Shown here piece by piece: positions 33,601 through 45,489 of a stretch of DNA of 64,000 bases (position 1 is its first letter; each line of letters starts with the position of its first letter). Both the position numbers and the translations under genes were made by a program. Source of the stretch: Calliopum simillimum (taxonomy: Eukaryota > Arthropoda > Insecta > Diptera > Lauxaniidae); the NCBI GenBank assembly GCA_951812925.1, contig OX638370.1, positions 30,805,964 to 30,869,963 of the forward strand, written 5' to 3'. Under the pieces are notes generated by a model, which saw only the letters and a program-made list of their open reading frames with translations, was not told the origin of the DNA and made no database searches.

Positions 33601-35671
33601 CCACCCTGTAGATGTTTATTCCAGACGGAAGACTTTTTTCATATTGACTTAAGTGAAGTTATTGCGAACGAACTAAGTTCGTTCTATATCACAAGCATTT
33701 CTTCTGAAGAATATAACTTGACTTGACTTATGGATCAGAAGAGAAGTAACTGCCATAACGGAAGGCTTACTTTGTAATCATTTTATTTATATCCGATCCA
33801 GGTGCAAGATGCTCCATAATTTACGAAAGGTCTGCCATCTTCGAATCTCAATACTTAAGCTAGTGCTGATGCTCCCAGCATTAGCGAGTTCAAATCAACT
33901 ACCATTTAGCTCCCAAACAAAAGGTCAGCAAAAGTTCGGAGTAGTTTGCTTGTTTTGCTGAGCTTTACTCAAGATTCTGTGTGGATTAATCTTATACAGA
34001 CCACATCAACTTGTCTTCACAAATGAATTTTATTTATTGTTGGGCTTATACAACTCACCTATTTTATTTGCTGTATAATAGTCGTTCAAACGATTCTTGG
34101 ACTCTTCCATGAATAAGTGTTCAATGTATTTACTACTCAAAGCACCATCGCAAGTGTCCAAATAAGTTGAATTAGTCAAAATTCCCGTAGTGCTGGGATT
34201 AATATCATTCAGAGGCTTTGCAGCTTCTTCCTCATCTTCTAGATTTTTTGCTGCATCATTAGAATACTGATCGAGTGGCTTATAGAGTGTAGCCGAAACG
34301 CAAACATGCAGCATGCAACCTCCCAAGACAAGTATGGTGCCATGAAAGCCAAACTTCTCTGCCAAGTGTTTGATCAATACGGGTAAGATAAAACTACCAG
34401 CCGCAGTGCCAGAGACACAAATTCCATTGGCCAATGCGCGATGCTTGTCAAAGTATTGTGAGACTATGACAATACCAGGAGTTGTAGACAAACCACCGCC
34501 AATGCCTAGAAAGAAAAAATGTTTGTTGCATATCATTAAAGTCACCGCAAATCCACAACTCACCTGTTAATATGCCGAATGTGAAGAGTAAATGCAGCAA
34601 ACTTGTTGCAAAATAGCTTAACGCCAAACCAAAAGCACAAAATAGACCACCCACAAATACCACGGAACGACATGAGAAGCGCTGACAAAGCGCACTAGAG
34701 AGTGGCGCCAGGGCTAAACATAATGCTGATAATATTGCTGGTATCCATGATGCTACCGTTGCTGTTGAACTTGGAAATGTTTCCATAATTTCCACATACA
34801 GCACACCATATGACTTGACTAGCCCGGCAACCCAAAACTGTACTGAAAATGCACCAAAAACAATGAACCAACCGTAACCACCATCTGGTGGATCAGCGTT
34901 ATCTGAAGAGCGTGATGATGAAGCAGCATACTTTGCAGAGGACTCGCGTATTGTACGCGACGTACTGCCGCCACCTGCACTCGATGACTTTCGTTGCTGC
35001 TTGCCACGCCTTCCAATTGGCTTTTCAGCCAATTGTCGAGACGAGCGTAATTCTCGTGATTTGGCGATTAACGGCTTAGCCGTAATGCTCGAAACGGTCA
35101 ACAGGTTTTCATTGTCATCTTCTTCGACCTCAGAGATTTGATGTTGTAGCAAGCTGGAGTGTAATGTACGGGTCGGTGGGGCCGGACAATAGGGTGTACC
35201 GATCGATAGCGTATGTGGTCTTCGTGGTGATGGTTCAATGGATGTAATGGAGTGGTGTGCAGTGTTGAGTGCCATGTTGGCGCTGCCTCCCATTTGCAGT
35301 GTGGTTGAATATCCACCGACGCCAGCGGTACGTAGTCCATTGAGATTATCGACTTGTTTGACGTCAAGTTCTGCCAATTGAACTGGTGGTGCAGAGACGA
35401 TAGAGAAGAGAGAACCGCTCGATTGTTGACATTCGGCGAGGAGTGATGCTGCTGCTGGTTGAGAGCAGGCAGCGAAGGGCAGACTGCATTCATCAAAAGT
35501 GTTTGATTGCGGTTGGGCTGATGGAGTAGTGTTGTATGAGTTGTTGTTGTTGTTGTTGGTACTGCCGACAACACTATCCCCTTGAGATGAGCGAATGAAC
35601 CCTCCCGACTGGTACTTGATTCGACTAGTTGGGTCCGGTTCACTCGGGCAGTACAGTGATCCCCGTGAATC
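30635..35671 (-). CDS. SLC16-type monocarboxylate transporter (MFS), 5 visible exons
   Basis: Plasma-membrane transporter of the MFS/SLC16 family, which typically moves lactate, pyruvate or related monocarboxylates with protons. Exons on the - strand: 35671-34564, 34505-34059, 31863-31279, 31217-31091 and 31022-30635 (stop). All donors are GT and acceptors AG; the five join in frame to 885 codons. The SLC16 signature PPDGGYGWFIVFGAF lies near residue 260 after a long low-complexity, Ser/Thr/Asn-rich N-terminal tail, followed by GLVKSYGVLYVE. TM segments 1-6 end in exon 2 (TGIGGGLSTTPGIVIVSQYF, GTAAGSFILPVL). A long acidic cytosolic loop (exons 2-3) comes next, then TM 7-12 (YLPAHVIS, GRLGLGWLSD, LGLSAALYGLCLGSWYVL, PPLAGYLRDLSGSYEICF). 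The first visible exon starts at an acceptor (35672-35673), so the start codon lies in an upstream exon I could not find up to 37.5 kb. The exact substrate and fly orthologue are not decidable here. Confidence 0.9.
32474..33608 (+). mobile_element. Tc1/mariner DD37D element in a transporter intron, 1135 bp
   Basis: TIRs cagggtggctgattcgaact (32474) and the complement of cagggtggctgattcgaagt (ending 33608), flanked by TA (32472-32473, 33609-33610). It lies in the 2.2-kb intron 31864-34058, antisense to the host gene. The transposase carries a deletion. Confidence 0.92.
32635..33494 (+). pseudogene. DD37D (maT-like) transposase, internal deletion
   Basis: The frame from 32635 starts MEFKRNSVIALYLAGKS and carries the paired helix-turn-helix region (VYRTITRYNGTGSVAKRHGG, RRSGRQMAAELKISRERMQ) and SQIVFSDEKN with the first catalytic Asp. 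Right after this the sequence jumps to YRESVLEGALLPWARKHFG in another frame, so about 65 residues are deleted with a frameshift near 33095. The second part keeps FQQDSAPSHKARVNQEWL (second Asp) and SPDANPLDFSIWG (third Asp, 37 residues after the second), the DD37D spacing of maT-like elements. It ends GHIENLK. Not functional. Confidence 0.9.
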
Positions 35672-35673
35672 CT

Positions 35674-37540
35674 GAAAGATGGAGAAAGAAAAAAAAAAAT
35701 TTAATATAGTTCGCAAGCACTTTAACGGTATGAATGGCGAAGGTAAAGTCATTTATTGAATCAAAATACGATCCCGACTAGAAATTCCAGATCTTGATCT
35801 GCCCCGGATCAGATATAAGTTAACACAGCCATTTGATCAGCCCTGATTTGAGAACTTTTGTAAAATTAAAAACTTTTTAATGTATCAGAAAGTCTGTGGA
35901 TCAGACCATCCCTAGTCGTATTTCAGGTGTTCCTAATCTGCATGAAATCCAAACCAGAACTATTTTCCAGTCAGAATGCCAGCCTTGTAACAAAACCATA
36001 TTTTGCTTCCAAGGTATTGGTAATAAATATCAATCCTTATGCGTTCCTACTATACTGAACTGAGGCTGTGAGCAAAGATCCCTTTAGATGTAAACAATCC
36101 ATTTTGACTCTGTAGTCTTCATGGACTTATTTGAGAATACAAAACAAAAGTGAGGAGAGTATAACTATATAATTCGAAATGAACTCGTTTGTTGTCTAAA
36201 TAACCACTGGACTCCTATTGTATAAACAAAAAAAAAATGGTTCTGTATTAACTAGAATACAGAAGAAATCTAAAAACACGATAAAAAAATAAAATGATTT
36301 ATATCTGCATCTATTCACATAAGTAAGATATTTTGCAAACGAAGCGTTATGCAAAAATAGTATAATATCGATGACTCACAACGGCAGGGCAATGCATATA
36401 AAGGGAAAAAACAAAGAAATTGGAATTTTTGCATGTGCTGTGTTTTTCTTGTAGCTGTGATTCTCGTCTAATCTATGCTAAAAGTTAAATAAAGTATGCT
36501 TGCAGAATTCTATAAGATGTCGGCAAAGCGTCTGATGAGGAATTGACTTATTATAGTCAATTTTGACCTGTGGTGGGTCCCGAAACTAGTAACTTAAACC
36601 AGCCTTCCGATACATTTTTTTGCTTTTTTATTTAATTGTATTTTTGCCTTGTTTTTTGCGTTTTTATTGTTGTTTTACTCAAAAACACTGAACAGTAAGC
36701 TCCGACCATCAATGTATTTTCATTGTTGGTAGCTAATAAAGATATTTTACTTTAAAGATCTTATATAGATTTATCGCAACAAAAGAGAACAATTTAATTT
36801 TTGCACAAAATAACTTAAAAATTACAATCAACACGCAAATCATGTTAGTGCGCTTAAAAATATGCAATGAAAAAAAAAAAAACGAAATTAATATGAAAGT
36901 CAGCTGGGACTTTGAAAGGAAATATGTAAGTAATGACGAGACTATTCCATTCATCACAACATTTGTTAAATCGATTCGAAAGCAGCTTTCTGCTAATCAG
37001 TCAGCCAACCGGAAGACCATTTACATATACAAAATGTAGCAAACATGCCGGATGACGAATCAAAATATTCCATCATCTGGTAATAATCATCATCATCGTC
37101 ATTCACGTTTCACTGACATGTCAATAAAATTTTCCGTTTTGTATTGTTAGTTATTCAAGGTCAAGTGCAAGGAGCGACAGAGTAATGCAGCGTAGCCACG
37201 AGGAACTGCAATGAACTTGTAGACCTTGAACGGCACTTAATAAGTTGAAGCGTGGGTGGCTAAACTGAATTAAGGTTGATTAAAGTGAAATATAGGCACT
37301 ACATAAATTGTTAACCATTGGTAAATAAATACATACAAAAGGTATTTTTAGAAGAAATGGCAAATTTAGGATGATCTATCGACAATCCTAAGGAGTCCAA
37401 ATTCAAATTTCTCCCTTCTTAGGATTGAAGAACTTTCTAACAAACCTTCTAGATGGGGATCCTTCCATAGAAAATTCTTATTATCGAGTTTCATAAGGTA
37501 TATCCTTTGCAAGTGAAATATTTAAAATTTCTAGCTGGCT
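35674..37540. other. Intron or upstream region of the transporter gene; nothing recognised
   Basis: The stretch next to the last acceptor (tttctttctccatctttcag read on the - strand) is a good polypyrimidine tract. Beyond it lies AT-rich DNA. Open frames (36733-36957, 36842-37039) overlap on opposite strands and look random. A missing first exon could be here or beyond. Confidence 0.4.
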
Positions 37541-37554
37541 AAGATATTAAAGCC

Positions 37555-38830
37555 AATGTAAAGGAACTTCATAAATAGAGTCAAAAGCTGCTCTGAGAAC
37601 ATCATCCAGTTTTCAAAACAAGATTGGCAACATCAAAATACCTTGGCATACACACAACTTGAATTCAAAAGGATCTGAAAGCTTATCACTGTGACTGATT
37701 TTATTTGGAGCAATATGGCAAGTTATCAGTGGTAAAGCACCTCATTATGTAGCTCAATTTCGGTCGATCAAAAGTGGTACTAAGATCAATGAGGGTTAAG
37801 TAACGTGAAGCCTTTTACTATTTTATCTGTTCCACTTTGAAAAAATAGCATGGTACAAAACTGTTATTGTGCCAATGATCACTCATTCTTCATTAGCATG
37901 ATGGCCAAAGGTAGACCAAAAAAAGACTCGGGAGGAACTAAGCTGTACCTCAAGAATAGCCTGCTTGAGTGTCACAGCGGCATTTGATTGTGTCCGACAG
38001 TTGCTCTAAGAATGCTTGCGGGACTCACTCCTCTTATCTTATGGTTACCAAAGCAGCCTGTCCGGCCCTCAGACTATCATACAAGATGTGTTAAGATTCT
38101 GGACTTTCTCTGGGATTCACCATGTCTACTAGCATTCTCTGAAAAGATTGGAAAAAAATTTGTTTTCTCAAAATTTCAAAGTGGTCATCAATCATCACAG
38201 CTATGATTCACTGATGGATCCGATCCAGTGAGCGTTGGGATCAAGATTCCTAAAAACAGTTTCGCTGGGAAAAACAGCTTCTTCTACTTTTCAGGTGGAA
38301 TTCAATGATAGAGAGAATTGCTTACGAAGGCGCACTCAATACTTTAAAAGGCCCAAAATCTTTCTGCGAAGTGAGCAGTAGCTTCAAAAACAACTTAATT
38401 TAAGAAATGGAGAAAAATAGCTTTATCAACTAATGGAGAGCTCAAGAGGGCATGTGGCTTGCGAAAAGGCTAATCAATCCGAAACGTATTAAGGTGGAAG
38501 CTATTTAAAACCTCAATAGAAATTATATTAAACCTACACTGAAATCAGTTAGGCCACTATAGACCTCATTACCATCTAAATTAGATGGGTCTGGCAAACT
38601 ACGATTTTCGTAGACTCTGTCAAGAGGACTTGGAAACAGCAGAACATGTATTATGCACTTTTTTTGCTAAGTTGAGACGCAAAAATAAGTTCCTAGGTGC
38701 CGGAATTTCAGATCCTAAAGACTTATAGAACTGTTCTGGTAGGAAAATAGGCTATACAAAAGATCTCTTATATCACAGTGCAATACATAGCCTTCAAATG
38801 ATAATAAATAATAATAATGCATTTAGGCAA
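37555..38830 (+). pseudogene. R1-like LINE remnant (RT end, RNase H, C-terminal)
   Basis: Pieces in several frames: a segment reading VDQKKTREEL near 37913 and RIACLSVTAAFDC near 37960 (LINE region just after the reverse transcriptase, typical RIACLSVTGA--T-PTAA), then TDGSDPVSVGIKI near 38211 (RNase H start, DGS), and near 38590-38700 RRLCQEDLETAEHVLCTFF, the Cys-rich C-terminal motif. Many stops and shifts. No ends visible. Confidence 0.65.
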
Positions 38831-40237
38831 CATACGATCTTTTAAGGCTTGTCGTTACCGAAAAATGGGCTCGATTTTTCTCGCTGACTCTAGTGAAAAG
38901 CAATTTTCATCGGTACTTTGAACTACTTAAGTTGGCAATAACTAGGGTGTCAATGATCTAGTCTTTCGGTATGGGCTTTTCTAAGGCGAATATCTAAAAT
39001 ATAACTCCAGCGATGGGTTACGGACACTCTTTCATAATTTTGGCATCTATTTGATGAACGCTCGCTCTGAACAAGATGGCAACAATATAACTTTATTATA
39101 GGGTATTCAAACTTCGTGCTGGCCGTAATAATCATATTGAATTTTATTTTCCTCCTTGCATACAATTTGCTTTGACAATTGTTGCTATTGTTTGTTATTA
39201 CTGAGTGAGATTTTCTTCTTTTTTATTTGAACATGCAACATTTACAGCTGGTGCTGTCACTCCCTCTGACTGTCGTACCAGCTTGTAATGCCTCATAGAT
39301 ATATGTATGTAACTACATAGTATGTATTGATTTTTTGTATAAACTCAAACTTTTTTATCCATTCCTTTTCATATTCAAACAAAACTACAAAAATTTAAGG
39401 TCGAATGATGCATTCTTCATTTGAAGTTCATTAAGAACGATAAAATTAAGTTGCCTGATGTAGCGATATACGATATGTACTTTATTCGTGCGTCATTTGT
39501 TGTTTTCATTTGATTCTTTAATCCTTTAATTCGCTTTTATCTTTTTATTATCCTGTAGGTACATATGTCGTATATAACTTTAATGACAAAATAAGTTAAA
39601 TGACATTATGAATAACTTTTATTGACTACGATATGACAGTCTGTTTGTTATGCCATTAATTTCTAATTTGAAAGTCATTAACTTGTTAGTCCTAGTTAGT
39701 TAGATAACTACTCGTGAAAAGGATACATTAAAGTCGGAATAAACTTTGACATTTTCGTAGACTGATTTAATGTTTTAATTGAGTTTGATGACAAGTGACT
39801 GCTTGGATGATACTTTAATGATACTTTATGTATGGCAAGGTACTTAAATTATTAATTTGTAATTAGTTTTGCAATAGTTATGACAAGTTAAAGTTTATTT
39901 CCATGATTTATAACAGATGTTAACCTTCATAATTCACGAAGAAGATAACTTAAGGGGCATTACATACGTAACCGAATAGCAATTGGGTTTTTGCATCTCC
40001 GATTTTTTTGAAATTGTTTTGTTTTTTGTAGTACTAAATGAGACATGTTTTTTTTTAAATACATATTTATTTTTTTAAGAAAATTTTTATAAAAAATTCC
40101 AAAAATTTTGTAAATGATTTTTTTATAAAATTTTCAACTTTTAAAATTAAATTGTTATTCTTATCAATGATTGTACCCTTCGATTTTTTTTAAAAATATA
40201 TGTTGGAAAAAACTTTAATGTGTTTGAGAAATTTTAA
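38831..40237. other. No gene recognised
   Basis: AT-rich. The 71-codon frame at 38950-39165 has no family features. Long stretches are simple T- and A-rich sequence. Confidence 0.55.
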
Positions 40238-41120
40238 TAGGGGAAGGTGGGAAATCGTGGGCCACGTTTTTATTTTGTTAAATATCTTCAAAACAAAAAA
40301 AAAATTTTTGCAAATTGTAATATGGTATGTTATTCTACATGAAGTTAGGTAACTTTTGACTATTACACTTTCTAACAATTCTTTTGTTTTTTCCGACTTT
40401 TCGTGGCTTGAAAAAAATTAGTGTTTTTGCGATTTTCAAAAATGGTGGGGAATCGTGGGCCACCTCCGTAATTAAGTAAAAATCAAACAATTATGATGCA
40501 AAACTTTATTGAATTAGTTGAAATGACAAGTAAAGTTATTTTAATCGACAAAATGAAGAAGAAGGGTTATGCACGATCAATCAGATACGCAATTTGGGAA
40601 ATAGGAAAATTTGATACAAAATATGTATTTATTGTTTTATTTATTGATTCACAGCCTCCATTTTGCACAAAACATCATAAACACAACATACAAATGTGTA
40701 TTGATACGAAAACTGTCAAAACACGGGTGGCCCACGAAGTGGCTCACGATTCCGCACAAGCTACTTTTTGCAAAACAACGGCGTGTAATTGACTTGTTGA
40801 AGTGTCATGCAAAATTACTTTTGTATGAAAGGCAAAGGTCTAACGATAATAAAAAACATATTTACCTGTGTTTTGTCGTAGCAATTCGTCCAAGAATGAT
40901 GGAAATCAAACACGCAAAAAAAGTTTTGCAGATACTTTTTTTTGAACGAATATTGTACAAAGCAAATAAAACGCGTACGTTTGTCAACAACCAATGTAAA
41001 AATAAGTTGAGGCTAAGAGAAAACGATTACAGTTGCATTTAACTATTTATCTCGACATACTGCCAAAAGGTGGCGGTGTCTCACGATTCCCCATGGCCAA
41101 CGATTCCCCACTTTCCCCTA
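40238..41120. mobile_element. Non-autonomous element, TIR TAGGGGAAGGTGGG, repeated phrase
   Basis: taggggaaggtgggaaatcg (40238) and the complement of taggggaaagtggggaatcg (ending 41120) are TIRs with TA at both ends. The phrase aatcgtgggccac recurs at about 40254 and 40450. Inverted variants occur at about 40727, 40742 and 41072-41100 (ggcccacga, ctcacgattcc, ccaacgattccccac). The terminal TAGGGGAA is shared with the pogo-like element at 62.07-63.23 kb. Open frames inside (40493-40792, 40611-41042) match nothing I know. Confidence 0.8.
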
Positions 41121-41214
41121 CTATTTTTAGAATGGGCAAGCGATGGGATGTACTTTTTTAAAAGTTTTTTAATTAAAAATAAGTGAGTGAACGAGCACTA
41201 ATATATTCTTTGTT

Positions 41215-41665
41215 GTCGGAAGATGGTATAAATGTTTACCGACCCCCACTAACTTTTCCTCTCTAATATTTCTCTCAAACATACTATCCTATTTTTTCAA
41301 CCTTTCTTAAGGTGGCTCTCAAACAAAATTTTTATATAAAAATAAAAAAAAACACTTCTCATTGCCGGGAGAGGAACATAATATTTACAGACCCCCATTA
41401 ATTTTTTTTCTCCAACATTTGCTGCGAACATACTAGTCCTTTTTATCCACCCCTTAAGGGGTCTCCCATACAAAATTGATTTTTCTATCTTAGCTAATAT
41501 GTTAGAGCAAAATATTGGAGAGGAATAGTTAATGAGGGTTGGTGAACATTTTTTCCCTTTCCTAGCAATGAGGAATTTTTTTTTGATATTTTTATCAAAA
41601 TTTTGTAAGAAAGCCTCCTTAAGGGATGGATAAAAGGGGTTAGTACATTAAAAAAAAGGCTTAAA
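41215..41665. repeat. Three-unit repeat, two direct and one inverted
   Basis: Units near 41225-41335 and 41370-41470 share taccgaccccc-ctaa or tacagacccccattaa, catacta-tcct, and cttaaggtggctct or cttaaggggtctcc. A third unit (41500-41660) is their reverse complement (taatgagggttggtgaa ... ccttaagggatggataaaa). Non-coding. Confidence 0.7.
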
Positions 41666-42139
41666 CTTAATTTTAATTTTTATTTTTGTAAATAAATAGT
41701 TTAACCCTTAAAAGCCTGATTATTTTTTATGAGCTGAAAAAATTTAACATATTAAACTTGCGATTCTGGACAACTTTTGTTCTACGACTTTGAGCATAGT
41801 CGATATTTACCAGAATTAGGTAAAAAATATCTGGTTGTTTCCAAGCGGAACCACTAGGCACCCGGACATCAAAATTGAAAAATATGAATTTTGTAACAAA
41901 AAACTTTTCCAGAGAAATATTAAATAAAACTGCATGAAAATGAAGAAAAATGAGCATAAATCTATCAGCAACCGCATTTAGTTTTGGTAAATCTTACTGA
42001 AACAGCGTTTTTCAGGCAAAAACACAAATTTGGCATCAAATCTTTGTGTGGAATAATCAATTCAGATTGTTGCATCGCGGATTTCCTTCCTTGATATATT
42101 CTGATTAATATACAACGTTATTAAGGCGAAATTAAATTT

Positions 42140-42610
42140 ATACCAGTACAGCAATGTCATTCCAAAATCATCCTACTAAATATGTAAGATACAACGTCTG
42201 TCTGTGTCTCCATAACTCGAGAACGATTCGTCCGATTTGCATGATTTTTTCTCTCCTTTATAGATATTTTACAAGGTTTAAGGATACATTTTATTTCAAA
42301 GTACTCTCGGCTTTGTCAGAGTTCTTGAAAAATCTCATAATCTCATATCCCATTCGCATGATCTTTTGCTTTTGAAGGCATGCTCTCAGGTGAGATTCCA
42401 GAGTAAAGTCTAATTTGAAATACCCTTGGCATCGGCCGGAATATTAAAAACCTGGCACCGGGACGAATAACATCCGCTGGAAAAATGTCCAATAAAACTA
42501 TACAAAAAAATACCTTCTGAGACTGTGTGACAGATATGAATGAGATTGAGTACGTACATTTTTAAAGGGTATAGGGAATGGGCGAACGAAGTCGGGCAAC
42601 TAGTAAAATA
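42140..42610. repeat. Dispersed repeat ending in AACGAAGTCGGGCAACTAGT
   Basis: Contains tctgtctgtgtctccataac near 42196 and ends gaacgaagtcgggcaactag near 42583. Sequences of this kind mark 3' ends of dispersed repeats in many insect genomes. I cannot assign the class. Confidence 0.4.
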
Positions 42611-42784
42611 TAAAAATTTTTGTTATAGTTAATAAGCACCACAAGATGTATGAGTGATATTTGCTGGAACCAACCATAAATTCAAAAAAATCCGCTAAAG
42701 TAAAATCAAAATTTTTTTTCTAAAACTTACAATAACTTCTAAACCATTTAACGGTCAAGAAAATATTTTTCCATCTTTGATAAT

Positions 42785-43198
42785 CACCTCTATTCCCGTT
42801 GGCGTTTTAATAGTCGTTTTTAAGGCGTTTTAGTTTTTATCGACGTCTCGTTTCTAAATTTGGAGTCTGGAAACATATTAAAATAACGAGAAGTGTTTAC
42901 CGAGGGATCAGGAACACATATAATTAGTTTGATTGCTTCGTTTTCCTAACCCTTTGATATAAACTCCGCGTCGTTCCTATATATTGGAATGCTCGTATGT
43001 ATATTGGAACGACAAGGAGTGTTTATCGAAGTGTAAGGAAAATAATGATAAGTGTGTTTGCTTCATTTTCCTAATCCCTCGATAAACACTCTTCGTCGAT
43101 CCAATTTATTTCCAGACTCCAAATTTAGAAATGATACGACGATAAAAACTAAAATGCCTTAAAAACGACTATTAAAACGCCAACGGGAATAGGGGTGA
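42785..43198. repeat. Foldback element, 413 bp
   Basis: tattcccgttggcgttttaa at 42791 mirrors ttaaaacgccaacgggaata at 43172-43191. The arms extend inward through gtcgtttttaaggcgtttta and aaatttggagtctggaa to a centre near 42990, where a second short palindrome (gttcctatatattggaatgc) sits. It could form a hairpin with arms of about 200 bp. Confidence 0.85.
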
Positions 43199-44463
43199 AT
43201 AGTGAATTTACCACAAAAATAATTTTTTTAAAGTACGGAATTTCACAAAAGTGTTTTTTCTTGAGATTGAATCTCTCTACTGAATATACAGCTGTCAAAT
43301 GAAGTTGGTTTCAAGTGGCTATAGACGCAAACGGTGGCTCTTGGATCAACATACATTTTTGAAGTTACAGCGGGAAGTTTAAAAGAAATTTGTTTAATGA
43401 AATTTTGAGTTTAGTTGGTTGGTTCCTGGCGTAACCAGTTAAGGGTTAAGCACAACTAACAAAAAAAAAAAAAAAACAGGTGGATGACCACTAAACGAAG
43501 AATGATGAAGTGTTGCAAAAAACTACGGAGAACGATTAAACGGAGAATGACGCAATGATGCAAAAACAGTAATATCACAATGAAAATAGCCATTTTTTTT
43601 AAAAGTTGAAACTGGTGGATAGCCCCTCTAATTGTTTATTGATTTTATTATATAAAGAATAAATAATATCTCTATTTATATAAAAGAACTTACGCGGAGA
43701 ATGATGCTTAGTAGCGTTCCTTACAAAATTTTTAAACTTTTTTTAAAAAAAAAAAAAAACAAGAAACCAAAACTGACTGAGCTGAAAATATACTGAATCT
43801 CTTCTTTCTGTTCATTTTCAGTTCTCTATTTACTCAATATTTCAATAATTTAGAGTTAAAATAAGAAAAACAATACTTTTCATCTAAACATCGTCATATT
43901 TTTAACAATGTACAATTGCATGCGCATCAAATGATAGATAATATTTATTCCTTGTAATAAAAAATACTTAGAGTTAACATATATCCTCATTTAATCCAAC
44001 CTATTGTTTTTTTTTTATTAAAAAAAAATCATCATTTCTAGCATAGAAAATAAAATGACTTCGTAATCACTTCCCAAAAAAGTATGACAACAACACAATT
44101 CAGGGTCACATTGAAAGGATTAAAGAAACAAACATAAAATAAAAAAGGATATCGCATATTATTGTGCCCATGAGTAATGAATACTTGGAATGAATAAACA
44201 TTTTTTTCACATGCAGTTTATAAATTGTAATTTATACATACATATGTGTTTATGTATGTATGTTGTCTTATTTATTCAGAACTATGTATTTCATTCAAAG
44301 TTATTTTGTGTTAAGACATTAATTATGAGTTTTGTCTTGATTTATTGAAGCAAAGCCTTGGGGGCTTAAAATCTGAAATATTACGAGTTGTATATTAATT
44401 TCTCTTAATCTGTGCGTATGTTCAACCTAGGTATGAGTTTAAGACAATTTTTTTTAATTTAAA
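43199..44463. other. No gene recognised
   Basis: AT-rich with long poly-A tracts (43460, 43747) and nothing recognised. Confidence 0.55.
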
Positions 44464-44745
44464 TATACAGGGTGGTTGGTAATCGAAAAATGTAAGATTC
44501 CTGGAACTATAACGAACTTTTCTTGGTTTCATTTTTTGAAATTCGCTAAACTGACGGAGCTTTATGAAAACCAGCATCAGTTCGGAACCTTTTGATGGGT
44601 TTTAATAATATTGGTGTCATATGAAAGATACTTCAATTGGCTACAAAATTGTTGTACAAAAGTTTTAAATCCGAGTCATGGTTTTCGAGATATGGCAAAT
44701 TTTGATCAGTTTTTTTTTAAAGCACTATTTTTCCAAAAACTGTAT
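44464..44745. repeat. Dispersed repeat, copy 2 (partner of 8.0 kb)
   Basis: Starts acagggtggttggtaatcg and keeps the phrase order of 8006-8265, through gttttaaatccgagtcatgg and gatatggcaaattttgatca. The starting cagggtgg resembles a Tc1-type TIR; the other end was not found. Confidence 0.6.
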
Positions 44746-44869
44746 TATTAACACATAGTTTTATTATTAATATTTCGCGCACACCCCCGTCCCGTCCTTC
44801 TGCACATGAAGACATCCTAATTCCTTCTCACCGCTAAAGTGATTCATTAATTAATTTAGAAGACTTAAT

Positions 44870-45482
44870 ACATCATTTTCAAAATCAAATTAGCAACCAA
44901 ATCAATGCTGCGTCAGTTAAACTCGCACTGTTCTGAACCAGCTGTCCTGAAGCTTGGTTTGTTCATGCAGACATCCAACTCACTTCAAACGGAATAACAG
45001 CTGACAGAACTAAATACGAATACCTCATTACAGCGTTACCGCAAGAGGTTATAATCACTGTCCTTGACTTTATACAGTCACCACCTACAACAAATCTTTA
45101 TGAAGGTCTTAAAAAGACATTAATCGAGCAGCATTCTCTCAGCGAAAATAAGAGAATTGACAAGATACTTTCCGATTTTGAAATTGGTGACCAAAAGTTA
45201 TCTCTATTTTATAGATCCCCAAAACTTTTAGCAGGCTCATCAGTCGAATCAGACTTTCTCTTCAAACTTTGGTTGAGAAAATTACCGAAAAGTTTGAATA
45301 TAGCTTTAACAGGATCTACTCATACCGATACCCAAGAACTTCTAAAACTCGCAGATAGACTCTGGGAGGTAATTAATGAAAAAGAAGTTTCCGCTTTGAA
45401 TACAAACCTCCACTCTGCACATAATCCTTCTAATTCCGTAGGACTTACACAGGTTATGCAGACATTCTCCCAAACGACCTGA
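44870..45482 (+). pseudogene. LTR-retrotransposon gag remnant
   Basis: Pieces: CSEPAVLKLGLFMQTSNSLQ-like start (decayed), then ADRTKYEYLITALPQEVIIT, VLDFIQSPPTTNLYEGLKKT, RIDKILSDFEIGDQK, and (frame from 45273) RKLPKSLNIALTGSTHTDTQ and LADRLWEVINEKEVSA. These follow the gag of gypsy-type elements common in arthropods. A frameshift lies near 45215 and the frame ends at 45482, where LINE sequence starts. No LTRs, protease or polymerase are seen nearby. Confidence 0.7.
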
Positions 45483-45489
45483 ATCGAAG

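Noticed and set aside
36733..37039. First exon of the transporter gene
   Set aside because: The frames on both strands look random, and no donor joins in phase to the acceptor at 35672 with a convincing start.
40611..41042. 143-codon frame as a host gene
   Set aside because: It lies wholly inside a TIR element, overlaps another frame and has no recognisable domain.
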